From the NCBI GenBank assembly GCA_963580285.1, contig OY757025.1, positions 123,214,742 to 123,278,741 on the forward strand: a stretch of DNA of 64,000 nucleotides, read 5' to 3'. Under the pieces are notes generated by a model that did no database searches, had not been told where the DNA came from, and saw nothing but the letters and a program-made list of their open reading frames with translations. Shown here piece after piece: positions 12,322 through 22,399 of the stretch. The stretch comes from Lucinisca nassula. Taxonomy: Eukaryota; Mollusca; Bivalvia; Lucinida; Lucinidae. Made by a program: the position numbers and the translations under genes. How positions within the stretch are numbered: the stretch's first letter is position 1; each line of letters opens with the position of its first letter.

Positions 12322-12552
12322 CTATCCAGCACAATCTGAAGATGTACCTCTGTTTACCGCAGTCATAATAGCATACTGAAGGTTGTCTTTAACCGCAGCT
12401 CGAAGTTCGCTTGTGTGAAGAAGTTTTTTGATGTACTGAAAACACAATTCCACAGGGTTTAATGTGCGCGCGAAAACAGGCGTGAACACGTATTCAGTTC
12501 CTGCTTCCTCCAACATTACAACCATAATCTGTCCGACTCGGAACAGTCCCAC
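12322..12552 (-). pseudogene. C-terminal scrap of a DDE (Tc1/mariner-like, DDE_3-type) transposase
   Basis: The 76-codon frame reads VMLEEAGTEYVFTP, then LNPVELCFQYIKKLL, then AIMTAVNRGTSSDCAG. This matches the layout of DDE_3 transposases: a helix ending in an EE-x-G turn, a hydrophobic strand with a proline, then the conserved L/F-N-P-[IV]-E block carrying the third catalytic acid, and a basic helix. The N-terminal two catalytic aspartates are absent, so this is a fragment. It lies between SINE A pieces. Similarity is judged by eye only, so the exact superfamily is uncertain. Confidence 0.55.
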
Positions 12553-12769
12553 AATATTTGAAACTACGTCTCAAAAATGACCTACACAGTGTTGAAGGGG
12601 ACTTTAAACCTCTAAACAATCAAAAAAGGTGTATAGCACAGTTGTCTTTTCTAACCAGTTCTTCTGGATTTAAACACATATTTCCATTATTGTCATATGA
12701 ATGCACGGCCTCGTGAAAAAAAAAATCAAAAACCGTATCTATATTGCTGGCCCCACCCACAATATTTGC

Positions 12770-13067
12770 GGTGTTGGGGTGGTACCGGGCTTAATGAAAT
12801 AGATGGGCTGCATGATGCTTTCACGCAGAGCTAAAACCGACCGCAAACGAGTACTGGAACAGCTTAGAGGATCTTAGCCTGTCAAGACAAAGTGGTGCGT
12901 GTTGGACCGTCCATGCATGTACACCCTCTTAGTTTCATTGGGTGGCAGGTCTTGAGATGTCATTCCATCTCAATGTCGAGGTAAAAGTCACTCAAAATTG
13001 GAAGCAACGTCTCAGAATGACCTACATAGTGTTGACGGGGGCGATTAACCTCAAATCAAACAACATT
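12770..13067 (+). mobile_element. SINE A copy
   Basis: Sense strand plus. It carries the GGGCTGCATGATGCTTTCAC head, the CTGTCAAGACAAAGTGGTGC middle, and the GACGGGGGCGATTAACCTCA end with a short CAAA-type tail. Confidence 0.85.
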
Positions 13068-13167
13068 TGCGTATGAAATACCGTATACTCCAACAAGCAA
13101 ACTGAGTTTTCTGCCCGCGGAGAAATTCAACGGCTAATTCCCCCTTTGTCCATAATACATGGTGACA

Positions 13168-13463
13168 ACAAGCGACAGTTCGCACCGCCCATCGGGGCTT
13201 GGAGAAAAAAAATGGGCTGTGTGATGTTGTCACGCAGAGGTAAAACTGACCACACATGAGTACTGGTAAACCGCTTAGAAGGCTGAGCCTACCCAGGCCA
13301 GACCGCCCAATGCATGTAAGCCTTAGGTTTCATTGGGCGACAGGGCTTGAGTTGTCATTTCATCTTAGTGTCGGGTAAAAGTCTCACATAATTGGAAGCA
13401 ACGTCCCCAAAATGCCATAAATAGTGTTGACGGGGACGTTAAACCTCAAATCAATCAATCAAC
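13168..13463 (+). mobile_element. SINE A copy
   Basis: Starts at GCACCGCCCATCGGGGCTTG and ends in GACGTTAAACCTCAAATCAA followed by (TCAA)n. It differs from other copies mainly by point changes. The tail repeat here is TCAA, whereas others use CAAA, as is typical of retroposon tails. Confidence 0.87.
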
Positions 13464-13689
13464 AAGCTAGTGGTTCGTCAAAATAAGGGCTGATGCTGTG
13501 GGGACACGTCTATGAAAAACTTGCGTGAAACGAAACGGACTATAGACAATCATCGGTAACGCTCTTGCACAAAACTACTTCTGATTGGTTATTATGCTTG
13601 AACAGTATGACGCAGTTATAAACAATCTGTGATTACGCGAGCCCCATAGATTGACACTTGTACGACTGTTTTGCTAGATCTTTTTGCAG

Positions 13690-13845
13690 TCGATAATAAA
13701 CCCTATTGGTTTCATTGGTCGACAGGGCTTGAGATGTTATTTCATCTCAATGTCGGGTAAAAGTCCCACAAAATTGGAAGCAACGTCTCCAAAATGACCT
13801 TTACAGTGTTGACGGGGACGTTAAACCTCAAATCAAACAAATCGA
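13690..13845 (+). mobile_element. SINE A, 3' half only
   Basis: Begins at AACCCTATTGGTTTCATTGG and continues to the GACGTTAAACCTCAAATCAA tail. It is therefore 5'-truncated, and it abuts SINE B at 13841. Confidence 0.82.
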
Positions 13846-14088
13846 TAGCGCAGTGGTTAACGCGTTCGACTTATGATCGAGAGGTTTTGCGTTCGAATCC
13901 GGCCACCGGTATCGAGGTGTGTCATTCGGCAAGACACGTAATGACACTGCCCTACTCCACCCAGGTGTAAATGGGTAGCAGGGTGTAAACGCCACTACCT
14001 CTCTCTCTCGCGCGAGCATGAAAACAGCCGGAATGAGTGTTCGAGCTTGAAGCTTTCATCACAATCGAACTAAAATAGATTAGTAAAA
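13841..14088 (+). mobile_element. tRNA-derived SINE, family B
   Basis: The head carries an A box (TAGCGCAGTGGTTAACGCG) and a B box (GCGTTCGAATCC) in tRNA spacing. A central domain follows with GTGTCATTCGGCAAGACACG and CACCCAGGTGTAAATGGGTA. The copy ends at ACTAAAATAGATTAGTA. The minus-strand copy at 32609-32849 covers the same length and has a clear target duplication, which defines the family limits. The central domain resembles those shared by many marine-invertebrate SINEs. Confidence 0.87.
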
Positions 14089-14640
14089 ACTAATCTTTAA
14101 TATGAGCAAGATGGTAACTTTTTCTTATTTTTAAAGATTGATGTTGATATTGTAGATGTTTTTTCGTCTTGGAATAGACTGGGCAACATTTGTTTCGGCA
14201 ATCATAACAGGAAAGCTGTGAAATCAGAGAGAATATCCGCATTTCCTTTACCATGATAATAAGGCGTCACCTCCCACAATGCAACATTAAGATCATACCG
14301 TCAACGGCGCGAAAGGTCACGCGCCGGAGCAGGAAATCTCCAATGGCGAGCACAGGTCGCACGACCAAACGACACATTTAAACAATATTAGGGGAGCCTG
14401 GTGAATTATTGAAGAAATCTGTTTACATTCACTTACAATGATCGGATTAAGTCGCCTTTTGATCCGGTCATATTTTACAAATATTAAATAATTAATGTTG
14501 ACTTTCCTTCTTGTAAGCTGAAGCGTAGGTGTATCATGTGTTGTTTGGAGTTTAACGACCCAGTCACCCATATTTAGGTCAAATAAAGCTGACCTGTTTA
14601 CGTAGCCTAACTTTCCTGGGCAGGCTTATATATTCTGCAT
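14089..14640. other. Unassigned, with a SINE D-like remnant at its right end
   Basis: No gene seen. Around 14538-14637 the text GTTTGGAGTTTAACGACCCA to CTTTCCTGGGCAGGCTTATA resembles the tail half of SINE A/D. Confidence 0.45.
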
Positions 14641-14645
14641 GTATC

Positions 14646-14912
14646 ATTACGCTAGCACACCCGTGCGACATGGTTCATTTTTCACATCTCCAAAATGGCT
14701 ACTTTTAGGATGAATCCATGATATTTTTGTTATTTTTACTGCAACATAGGTTTTGGGTGCTCGTTAGAACCGCCTGCGGTTCTAACGCGTACCAACAACC
14801 TATGTCTTGGAGAAGAAATACGGCAAATAATGTTTACCCCCGTAAACCCCAGTTTTCTCTGTACAAAGTGGGATTTAGTGGGGTCTTTATTTCACGGACT
14901 TGTTCGCGTGAT
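14646..14912 (-). mobile_element. HP-MITE copy with shortened hairpin
   Basis: Inverted ends ATTACGCTAGCACACCCGTG (left) and CACGGACTTGTTCGCGTGAT (right). The central hairpin is collapsed to GAACCGCCTGCGGTTC, having lost the CTCATTGAG tip symmetrically. Module 1 (CCGTAAACCCCAG and its partner) lies to the right, so orientation is reversed relative to 8527-8841. Confidence 0.8.
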
Positions 14913-14956
14913 GAGTGTACGTGAGCGGTTAACCTGCACGTAAGCGTGCCCGTTCT

Positions 14957-15765
14957 TTAGCAATAAGTGGCTTCTAAATTACAAGCCGTGCTATTAAAAA
15001 AAAAAAAAAAAAAAAGCTTTTGGCGGTCACGGCTAATGTCCGCTGCCTTGATAGGATAGTACATGTACCTTCTATTCCTTTGTACTATTTTTATATATCT
15101 GAATTTTAAGCCTCTTATTAGTTTATGTAGCTGAGCAGGATGCTGTGATGATGTTATGTGTCTCTTGAAGTCGCATTTTCCTTCGGCCACGGCTCATGTA
15201 ACTGAATCTGAATCTGAATCATTACTGGTGACACGTCAAATGACATTCATTCACCTGGACCTGTGGAAAGAGGAGTTAGTCCCAAGAAGTAAACTTAGTT
15301 ACATTATCCTTAGCACCTAACCGAATCTGGAAGAGAATTCCAATCTCTAATTGTTTGAGGGAAGAAGGATCCCTTGTAGATGTCAGTTCTTGCAGAGGAC
15401 ACCTGAAATGGCAAGCGGTGGTGCTTTCGGTCAGTCCTAATTGGGGTGGTGGGTGGGGGTGGGTGGATAAGGTCATCTGTTGGAATGCTGGCAGCACCCT
15501 TTATACCTTTGTACAAGAGTATACGCCTACTGTCTCTCCTCCTTTTCTTGAGAGACTCCCATCCTAAGGTTTTCAGTATTTCAGTCGTTTTTCCATATTC
15601 AAAGCGGTAATTGCTCGTAACAAATCTAGCTGCCCTTTTTGAACTTTGAAGGACTATTCCATGGGGGGTCCCAGACACAACTATCATACTCCAAGATGGG
15701 GCGAACGAGCCCCTTATTAGCAAGGGTGTTCACGGACAGATGAGTAATGAACTTAAAGTGTGCTG
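14957..15765 (-). pseudogene. 3' end of a CR1/L2/Jockey-like LINE: RT C-terminus and 3' UTR
   Basis: On the minus strand, the frame from 15723 to 15310 carries SSKRAARFVTSNYRFEYGKT, then LGWESLKKRRRDSRR, and finally SFFPQTIRDWNSLPDSV. This order is typical of the thumb and C-terminus of CR1/L2/Jockey-type reverse transcriptases. Just upstream, GLVRPILEYDSCVWDP is readable in a different frame, so a frameshift separates the two. Downstream, a (GATTCA)n run near 15203-15220 and a 3'-UTR-like tract follow. All catalytic RT motifs are missing, so this is a dead, 5'-truncated copy. Confidence 0.85.
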
Positions 15766-15809
15766 TCGCTGGGTGGGTTTGTTTCAATGTTTTATGTGAT
15801 CTTACAATT

Positions 15810-16045
15810 GGGCCCCGCCAAGCGAATTTGGGTCTTCGAGCATTCCGTCATGACATATTTTAACTGCGCATGCCCAGCCATTCAGAGGGACCAGGGATAT
15901 GGCTTTCTGTCTGAAGGTTCCTCTTGATTCACTGCTTGTATGAGCGAGCAGCGAAGGTTCTGGCGAGACTGCGCGGATGCGCAGGCTCGCCTGAACCTTC
16001 GCTGCTCGCATAGGCGATAAGTACCAAAATCGCTTGACGGGGCTC
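15810..16045 (-). mobile_element. 236-bp palindromic MITE (4-bp target duplication AATT)
   Basis: The ends are inverted: GGGCCCCGCCAAGCGAATTT at the left, and GAGCCCCGTCAAGCGATTTT as the right end read on the minus strand. AATT is duplicated outside both ends (15806-15809 and 16046-16049). The interior holds a GC-rich stem-loop, GCGAGCAGCGAAGGTTC against GAACCTTCGCTGCTCGC. The second copy (29879-30113) lies in the opposite orientation and has ATAT duplicated. The open frame through it is shared by both copies only because the DNA is shared, and has no transposase motifs. Confidence 0.92.
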
Positions 16046-16380
16046 AATTAATTTAAATTCTGAGAAGACAAATGAACGGTGTTTTGCAGTAGATTGATTC
16101 AGTCTCTTGACAAGATATCAAATTGGTTGAGGTCGTTCCGCAGTAATTTATTGACACATTAATGGGCAACCAAAACAGAAGTAATTCTTCCTGTCATATC
16201 ACGACAAAGGTGCGCATTGCGTTCAAAATACGTGTTACGAATACACGCGTACTCGTGCATGCTTTATTAATGTTTTCACGAGCAGCGGACAACCCCCCCC
16301 CCCCCCAAAAAAAATAACAAACCACAGACCTGATGGTTCTGTTGTCTCTAACTGCAGGCTGGGAAAATGGCCTTGAAAAC

Positions 16381-16610
16381 ATTACGCAAACACGCCTATA
16401 CACATACATTGCCGCCTTTATCGCCGAAAAAATGAAAATTTTATTATGAAAAATTGTGATATTTTTCTTATTTCTGCTCTAAAATATAGATTGTGGGTAC
16501 TCGTTAGAACCGCCCCCGATGAGGCGGAGGTATACCCCCGGGAACCCCAGTTTTACTTTATGAAAGTGGGGTTCAAGAGAGTCAAAATTATATACGCGTG
16601 TTTTCGTGAT
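16381..16610 (+). mobile_element. HP-MITE copy (230 bp)
   Basis: A compact copy with 20-bp inverted ends: ATTACGCAAACACGCCTATA at the left, ATCACGAAAACACGCGTATA as the right end read inward. Module 2 retains only one hairpin arm (TAGATTGTGGGTACTCGTTA), joined directly to module 1. Confidence 0.82.
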
Positions 16611-16639
16611 GAGGAACTTAGACTGTTTCGTTTAATCAT

Positions 16640-16850
16640 CACGTTAACAAACCCCCGTAAACCCCACTTTATATAGAGAAAACTGCGGCTTGCGGGGGTA
16701 TTTATTATTTTCCTACTCGAAGACAAAGGTTGAGGGTAGTGTTAGAACCGCCTCTGTGAGGCGATTCTAACGAGCACCTCCAACCTATGCTTAAAGTATA
16801 GATAAGAATAATATCACGTTTTCATAGGAAATTTAACCAGTTTGGAGAAT
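16640..16850. mobile_element. HP-MITE fragment with complete hairpin
   Basis: Module 1 (CGTAAACCCCACTTTATATA) and module 2 (GTTAGAACCGCCTCTGTGAG and its inverted partner) are present. The right arm of the stem has one substitution that leaves a G-T-type pair. The outer left end is lost by abutment to the preceding copy. Confidence 0.72.
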
Positions 16851-17250
16851 GTGGCGAGTAGCTTAACCTGCATAGATATGGTAGTCGCAGATAAGATTGA
16901 TCAGGCGGAGCTATACAGCTTTCGCGACGTATTTTCGTCTTTAAAAGATCGTACGAAGTTCTTGCGCCAAAATCCTGTTTCATCAAATGCTCGAGTTCTG
17001 CGATGTTCGCACATTTTGTCGTATTTCTGAGATGAATATTTAGACATCGCACATTGAAATTTTCGTCTTATCACAGCCATATATCCGAAGAAGATAACGC
17101 GCGGCATAGGTCAATAGAGTAACGTTGTTAAAAGGATGGTACCCACCATGTCATTTTGGTTACCTTCGCAGATCACGCCCATTACTTCTACAAGCCAACA
17201 CAATGAAGACCCCTCGAAACTGACCCCATTTTTATAATCTTTAGGTTTTG
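16851..17250. other. No recognisable gene
   Basis: About 400 bp, unassigned. Confidence 0.45.
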
Positions 17251-17256
17251 AGCAGG

Positions 17257-17375
17257 GTTTTTTTTTTTTTTTTTTTTTTTTTCTTAAAAAAAAATAGCGA
17301 TTGGGGGTACCCGTTAGAAGCGCCTCGTTGTGGTTGTGCTTACGAGTACCCACAATCTATATTTCATGGTATAAC
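17257..17375. mobile_element. Poly-T tract and HP-MITE hairpin remnant
   Basis: A T run of about 24 is followed by a decayed module-2 hairpin (GGGGGTACCCGTTAGAAGCG ... TTACGAGTACCCACAATCTA). A SINE A head fragment with CATCGGGGCTTGGAGAAATA follows at about 17400-17460. Confidence 0.6.
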
Positions 17376-17599
17376 CTAGAAAGGCGTTCACTCTCTCCCA
17401 TCGGGGCTTGGAGAAATAGATTGGCCTGCATAGTGCTTCCGCGCAGAGCTGAAACTGACCAACATTACGAAAACATGCCTATACAACTACATTGTAACCT
17501 TTGTCGCCGAACAAAATGAAAATTTTTTGAAAAAAATTGTGATAAGTTTCTTATTTCTGCTCAAAATATATAAAAGTGGGGTTCAAGGGGTTCAAAATT

Positions 17600-19144
17600 G
17601 CACGACCCGCAGAAAAAGCGACCGACTGAAGTCGGTTGATTTTCTAAGAGTGCCCTAAAATCACCGTGTCATTCTGTCATTCGGTCATTCTGTCAGTCTG
17701 TCTGTCCGTCCGTAACCCGTTTGTGAAAATTGGTGATAGTGACTTAACCGCTTGGAATATTTAAACAATTTTTGGCATACTGATAGATATCAATGAGATC
17801 TAACCAATGAACATGCGAACTATTACATTCCATTTAGTATAGCCTCGCCGAGGCGAAAAATGTAAAAAATTCGAACTGCTTCTCCTCGGAAACCGTTGGG
17901 CCGATTGAAGTCAAATTTCATATGGAGCCTCTATGGGATGGGGGAAACCAAAATTTGCTCATGGGGTCCAGGTCACATGACCAAAATGGCCGCCAAGCCA
18001 TATATGGTCTGTCTGTCTGTCCGTCCATAACCCGTTTGTGAAAATTGGTGATAGTGACTGAACCGCTGGAATATTTGAACAATTTTTGGCATACTGATAG
18101 ATATCAATGAGATCTAACCAATGAACTTGCGAAATATTACATTCCATTTAGTATAGCCTCGCCAAGGCGAAAATGTGAAAATTTTCGAACTGCTTCTTCT
18201 CGGAAACCGTTGGGCCGATTGAAGTCAAATTTCATATGACGCCTCTATGGGATGGGGGAAACCAAACTTTGCTCAGGGGTCCAGGTCACATGACCAAAAT
18301 GGCCGCCAAGCCATATATGGTCTGTCTGTCTGTCCGTCCATAACCCGTTTGTGAAAATTGGTGATAGTGACTTAACCGCTTTGAATATTTAAACAATTTT
18401 TGGCATACTGATAGATATCAATGAGATCTAAACAATAAACTTGCTAAATATTACATTCCATTTAGTATAGCCTCGCCGAGGCGAAAAATCCGTAACCCGT
18501 TTGTGAAAATTGGTGATAGTGACTAAACCGCTTGGAATATTTAAACAATTTTTGGCATACTGATAGATATCAATGAGTTCTAACCAATGAACTTGCGAAA
18601 TATTACATTCCATTTAGTATAGCCTCACCGAGGCGAAAAATGTTAAAATTTTCGAACTGCTTCTCCTCGGAAACCGTTGGGCCGATTGAAGTCGAATTTC
18701 ATATGGAGCCTCTATGGGATGGGGAAACCAAAATTTGCTCATGGGGTCAAGGTCACATGACCAAAATGGCCGCCAAGCCATATAAGGTAAAAACCCTTCA
18801 AAAATAGTCTTCTCCAGAACCAATGGGCAGATTTCCACGAAACTTGATAAATGGCATCTAGGACGTAGGCCCATCATAAATTGCTAAAATAGTGACCCTG
18901 GGTTGACCTTGACCTTCTTTGTGCCTAGGTCAAACTTTGACACATATGCTTTTGTATTGGAAAATGTGAGAATGCATTTTATCCTGCAAACGATTCAGAA
19001 TACAGTACTAAAGTATAAGATATTTTTTTGCTCCTTACGATAAGGCGCATTTTTTGGGGGAACCGTTTTAGGTCCAGGTCACATGACCAAAATGGCCGCC
19101 ATACCCATATATGGTAACAGCTAAAACCATCCGGCGGGTCGTGC
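17600..19144. mobile_element. Tandem-core element (pearl/HINE-like) with 11-bp inverted ends
   Basis: The ends GCACGACCCGC (17600-17610) and GCGGGTCGTGC (19134-19144) are perfect inverted repeats. Next to the left end sits a short hairpin CGACTGAAGTCGG. The core is a direct tandem repeat. The phrase TAACCCGTTTGTGAAAATTG recurs at 17713, 18028, 18341 and 18493, giving a unit of about 314 bp and one shortened unit. Units share GGGCCGATTGAAGTCAAATT and CATGACCAAAATGGCCGCCA. This layout matches pearl/CvA-type or Helentron-associated elements known from bivalves. No protein is encoded. Confidence 0.8.
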
Positions 19145-19261
19145 ACTTCAGCTGAAGCACTGGTTATACATTATGATTTGATTACTGATTTTTTTTTTCA
19201 TTAATCTAAGGGAAATAAATGTGGCGGTCTTCGTCTATATTTCCTATGTCAGTTATCCCAT

Positions 19262-19545
19262 GTTTGTTTGTAACGTCCCCGCCAACACTGTATAGGTTCT
19301 TTTGGAGTTGTTACTCCCGATTCTATGGGACCTTTATCAACATTTAGATGAAATGACATCTTAAAGCCCTGCCGCCCAATGAATCCAAAAGGGTTTATAC
19401 GCACGGACGGTCCGATTCGCGGAAGCTTAGACCCTCAAAGCGGTTTACCAGTACTCATGTGGGTTTCGGTCGGTTTCAGTTCTGCGTGGAAGCACCATGC
19501 CGCCCAATATATTTCTTCAAGCCCTGATGGGCGAGGTGGGGGTGT
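19262..19545 (-). mobile_element. SINE A copy
   Basis: The left tail side starts at TTTGTTTGTAACGTCCCCGC, and the right head ends in CAAGCCCTGATGGGCGAG. All the middle landmarks are present, including GAGATGACATC-type and TTTACCAGTACTCATG. Confidence 0.85.
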
Positions 19546-19682
19546 ACCCACTGTGAAGAAAGTGTATAATCGCTATATTCACGTAAAGGTTCTCGGGTAT
19601 ACGCGTTTTTGACCCTTAGTATGATAGGAGAATTTCAACAGACTACAACCTCATATCTCACCAAGAAAACAGCAGGCCGATA

Positions 19683-19958
19683 TAACACGATAACAAGTCC
19701 ATGAAACGAAGACCCATCCCCTAAACCCCATAGAGAAACTGGTGTTTACGGTGGTATACATTATCTGCTTAATTTTACTCAAAAACATAGATTGTTGGTA
19801 CCCGTTAGAACCGCCTCATTGAGGCGGTTCTAACGAGCACCCACAATCTATGTTGAGAGCAGAAATAATTAAGATGTTATCATTTTTACCTAATATTTAT
19901 CATTTTCTGACACCATGTTGGACGCCATTATTTCTCACGGACATGTTTTCCTAATGAT
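19683..19958 (+). mobile_element. HP-MITE copy with the best 69-bp hairpin
   Basis: Left end CACGATAACAAGTCCATGAA, right end CACGGACATGTTTTCCTAAT. The hairpin at 19785-19853 pairs over its whole length. The arm ACATAGATTGTTGGTACCCG continues into TTAGAACCGCCTCA, and the other arm runs TTGAGGCGGTTCTAACGAGC then ACCCACAATCTATGT. There are only a few mismatches. Confidence 0.85.
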
Positions 19959-20141
19959 ACCATGGAAACTGTCTCCTTAGAGACTTGCTTGCATTATTAG
20001 CCCCTGTTCCCCGGGTTGAAGCGGGAAGATATCACAAATCAAGATGTTCGTGATGAAAATTTGTGATAATTTTTCCTAATGCTTTTTTTTTTCATTTCTT
20101 CGAAAATATAGTGGATGTTGTTAAAGCCGCGCCTAATTTTA

Positions 20142-20212
20142 GATTATTATTATTATTATTATTATTATTATAACTATTATTATTATTATTATTGTTGTTA
20201 TTATTATATTTT
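20142..20212. repeat. (ATT)n microsatellite
   Basis: An imperfect ATT run of about 70 bp directly adjoins a SINE A tail. Confidence 0.95.
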
Positions 20213-20214
20213 CT

Positions 20215-20508
20215 GTTTGTTCGTTTGAATTGAGGCTTAATGTCCCCGTCAGCACTATTTAGGTCATTTTGGAGACGTTGCTTCCAATTTTGTGGGACTT
20301 TTACCCGACGTTGAGATGAAAAGTCATCTCAAGCTCTGCCGCCCAAAAGGCTTACATGCACTGGACGGCCTGACTCACACCACTTTGCCTGGGCAGGCTT
20401 AGTCCTTCTAAGTAGAACTAGCACTCGTGTGTGGTCAGTTTCAACTCTTCGAGGAAGCACCTTGCCGCCCAATCTATTTCTTCAAGCCCCGATGGGCGGG
20501 GGCGATTG
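20215..20508 (-). mobile_element. SINE A copy
   Basis: Starts with GTTTGTTCGTTTGAATTGAG and ends with CAAGCCCCGATGGGCGGGGG. Near full length. Confidence 0.87.
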
Positions 20509-20514
20509 TGAAAT

Positions 20515-20978
20515 TGTAGGATAGGCGCTGAAATATGTCGGTGGCCCCGGATTTTAATTTCAAATTACTACAGACATCGATCAACTTTTGAAGTTACATT
20601 GTATAAATTTCATTAAATTTTACCGTGGCACTTAAATTGGGTATCGCTCTTCACCAGACTTCGCCGTCAGCTCCCTATCAGCTTACATGTAACACCACTT
20701 GATGGTTGGACAATTTATAATGCAACAATCTGTTTTCTACGGTTTTAATGACAATAAGCACATCCTCGTTTTTGAAACGGGTGTGTCATATTGCTGCTGA
20801 ACGTGAGGGGAATTATCCACACTAATTCTTTAGCTAACTGAAGACGCCATAAATTGAATAAGGGTCTTATTTTGACGACTCAACAAATACGAGCAAATGC
20901 TGTTATTGCTTAATCATTGCAAAGTGACCGCATTCCGAATGTTACTGTTTGATCAGTGGCCATATTTGATGGAAGCCA
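20515..20978 (+). repeat. Isolated copy of the R3 dispersed repeat
   Basis: This piece matches the core of the composite unit at 29.5-38.2 kb. Shared landmarks are GTGGCATTTAATCGGGTAT-type text, AACACCACTTGATG, TAATGCAACAATCTGTTTTC, GGGTGTGTCATATTGCTGCT, and TGTTTGATCAGTGGCCATAT at the right. An HP-MITE abuts it at 20979. The repeat has no reading frame of note. Confidence 0.8.
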
Positions 20979-21245
20979 ATCATGTCAACACGTCCGTGAA
21001 ATGAACACCCCCGTAAAACCCGCTTTATATTGACAGAAAACTGGGGTTTACAGGGGTATACATTATTTTTCTTATTTCTGCTCCAAGAGATAGGTTGTGG
21101 ACACTCATTGAGGCGGTTCTAACGAGCACCCGCAACTTATGATTGCTGTATGAATAAGCCGAAGGTTGCTCAGATTTCCATCATAAAAGCAACCATTTTT
21201 GAGAAACCGAAAAAGCACTATGTCGCACGGATACGTTATCGTAAT
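20979..21245 (+). mobile_element. HP-MITE copy
   Basis: Left end ATCATGTCAACACGTCCGTG; the right end runs GCACGGATACGTTATCGTAA. Module 1 is complete. One arm of module 2 has lost its outer part. Confidence 0.78.
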
Positions 21246-21420
21246 GCAGCCGTTGGTTATGTATGTATAAGCGAAAAACTAAACCCTTTTTGTACCAAAT
21301 GCAATCTTCCTCCTTATGTATAGCAGGAGTCCATTTCAAAATTTAGGGGTGTCAGGTTGTGTTTTCTTCAAAATTTATTAGGAAAATGGTTGAACATTGT
21401 GCAAATGCAGTGTAGGCCCT

Positions 21421-21451
21421 GATCAGACGCCGCGTTCTGCGGCGTCTGATC
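21421..21451. repeat. Perfect 13-bp stem-loop
   Basis: GATCAGACGCCGC and GCGGCGTCTGATC are perfectly inverted around GTTCT. The related hairpin at 9763-9793 carries one mismatch. On RNA this would be a very stable stem. Confidence 0.85.
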
Positions 21452-21572
21452 TGGGCCTTCACTGTTTGTCAACTACCCCTTTTTGGGTTTCCGTTACAAA
21501 AAGGGTTAAATGTATAGTGCTGGGATGCGCAAGCTGATCAAAAATTTTGCTAGACTCACAAGTCTTATTGTA

Positions 21573-21840
21573 CATCATTTTAACAAGTCCGTGTAATGAA
21601 CACCCCTCTATACCCAACTTTATAGAGAAATAACTGCGGTTTACCGGGGTAAACATTATTTTTCTTATTTCTGCTCCAAGACATAGGTTGTGGGTACTCT
21701 TTAGAACCACCTCCATGAGGAGATGCTAACAAGCACCCACAACCTATGTTTTGAGCGGAAATAAGAAAAATATCATAAATTTCATCGAAAAAATACTTGT
21801 TTTGGCGATGTGAAAGATGGCATTTTAGCTGTTGCATATG
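21573..21840 (+). mobile_element. HP-MITE copy (right end decayed)
   Basis: Left end ATCATTTTAACAAGTCCGTG. The hairpin runs from ACATAGGTTGTGGGTACTCT to CACCCACAACCTATGT. The right terminal motif is not recognisable beyond GCGATGTGAAAGATGGCA. Confidence 0.75.
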
Positions 21841-21884
21841 TATTTGGGCTGCATCAAGAAAAAGTTTTATTTGTTTGGTCTGTT

Positions 21885-22135
21885 GTTTTTAACTTAAACG
21901 GCTCAGTCAACGTCATTTAGGTCATATCGAGCTGATCAGTTTACCTATCCGCTGCTTATACATAAATTGTTAACCAGTACAGCGCTCAGTTGTTGAACCA
22001 ATGGCCATAGAAAAGATTCAGTGGTCTATCTCCACAAAAAAAAAAATGATGCCGACCCGAAAGGTATCGCACCAGTGACCTCCTGATCACCAGTCAGACG
22101 CGCATCCGACTGAGCTACATGTACCAAGATCGGCG
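21885..22135 (-). mobile_element. SINE D copy
   Basis: The minus strand carries GTAGCTCAGTCGGATGCGCG, then TGACTGGTGATCAGGAGGTC, then GGTGCGATACC. The loop reads GTG at the anticodon position, but the arms do not close into a good tRNA. The tail half (CAGTTTACCTATCCGCTGCT) is at the left. Confidence 0.6.
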
Positions 22136-22399
22136 ACAAGGAATGATGTCTTTGTACATATGCGCACAAGAAGGACTCAGATCAGGCCGGAAAGCCACAT
22201 GCATGTCTTACAGTCCGACGTTGTTTTACAGACCATATGTGTACCTGGAAATCTGGCAAACCGTGCAGACTCGGAATGGTGTTGCATTGTTTGCCAAAAA
22301 TGAAAAAAAAGACAGGCCGACAGCGATCCAAGGGAGATTACATGTATATATCTTTGCACTTTTAACGGTCGCGGTTATGTTCCTTAGGAAGGGAAGAAA

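Noticed and set aside
15802..16047. 81-codon frame shared with 29877-30119
   Set aside because: Both frames lie entirely within copies of the 236-bp MITE. Sharing reflects element copying, and no transposase motif is present.
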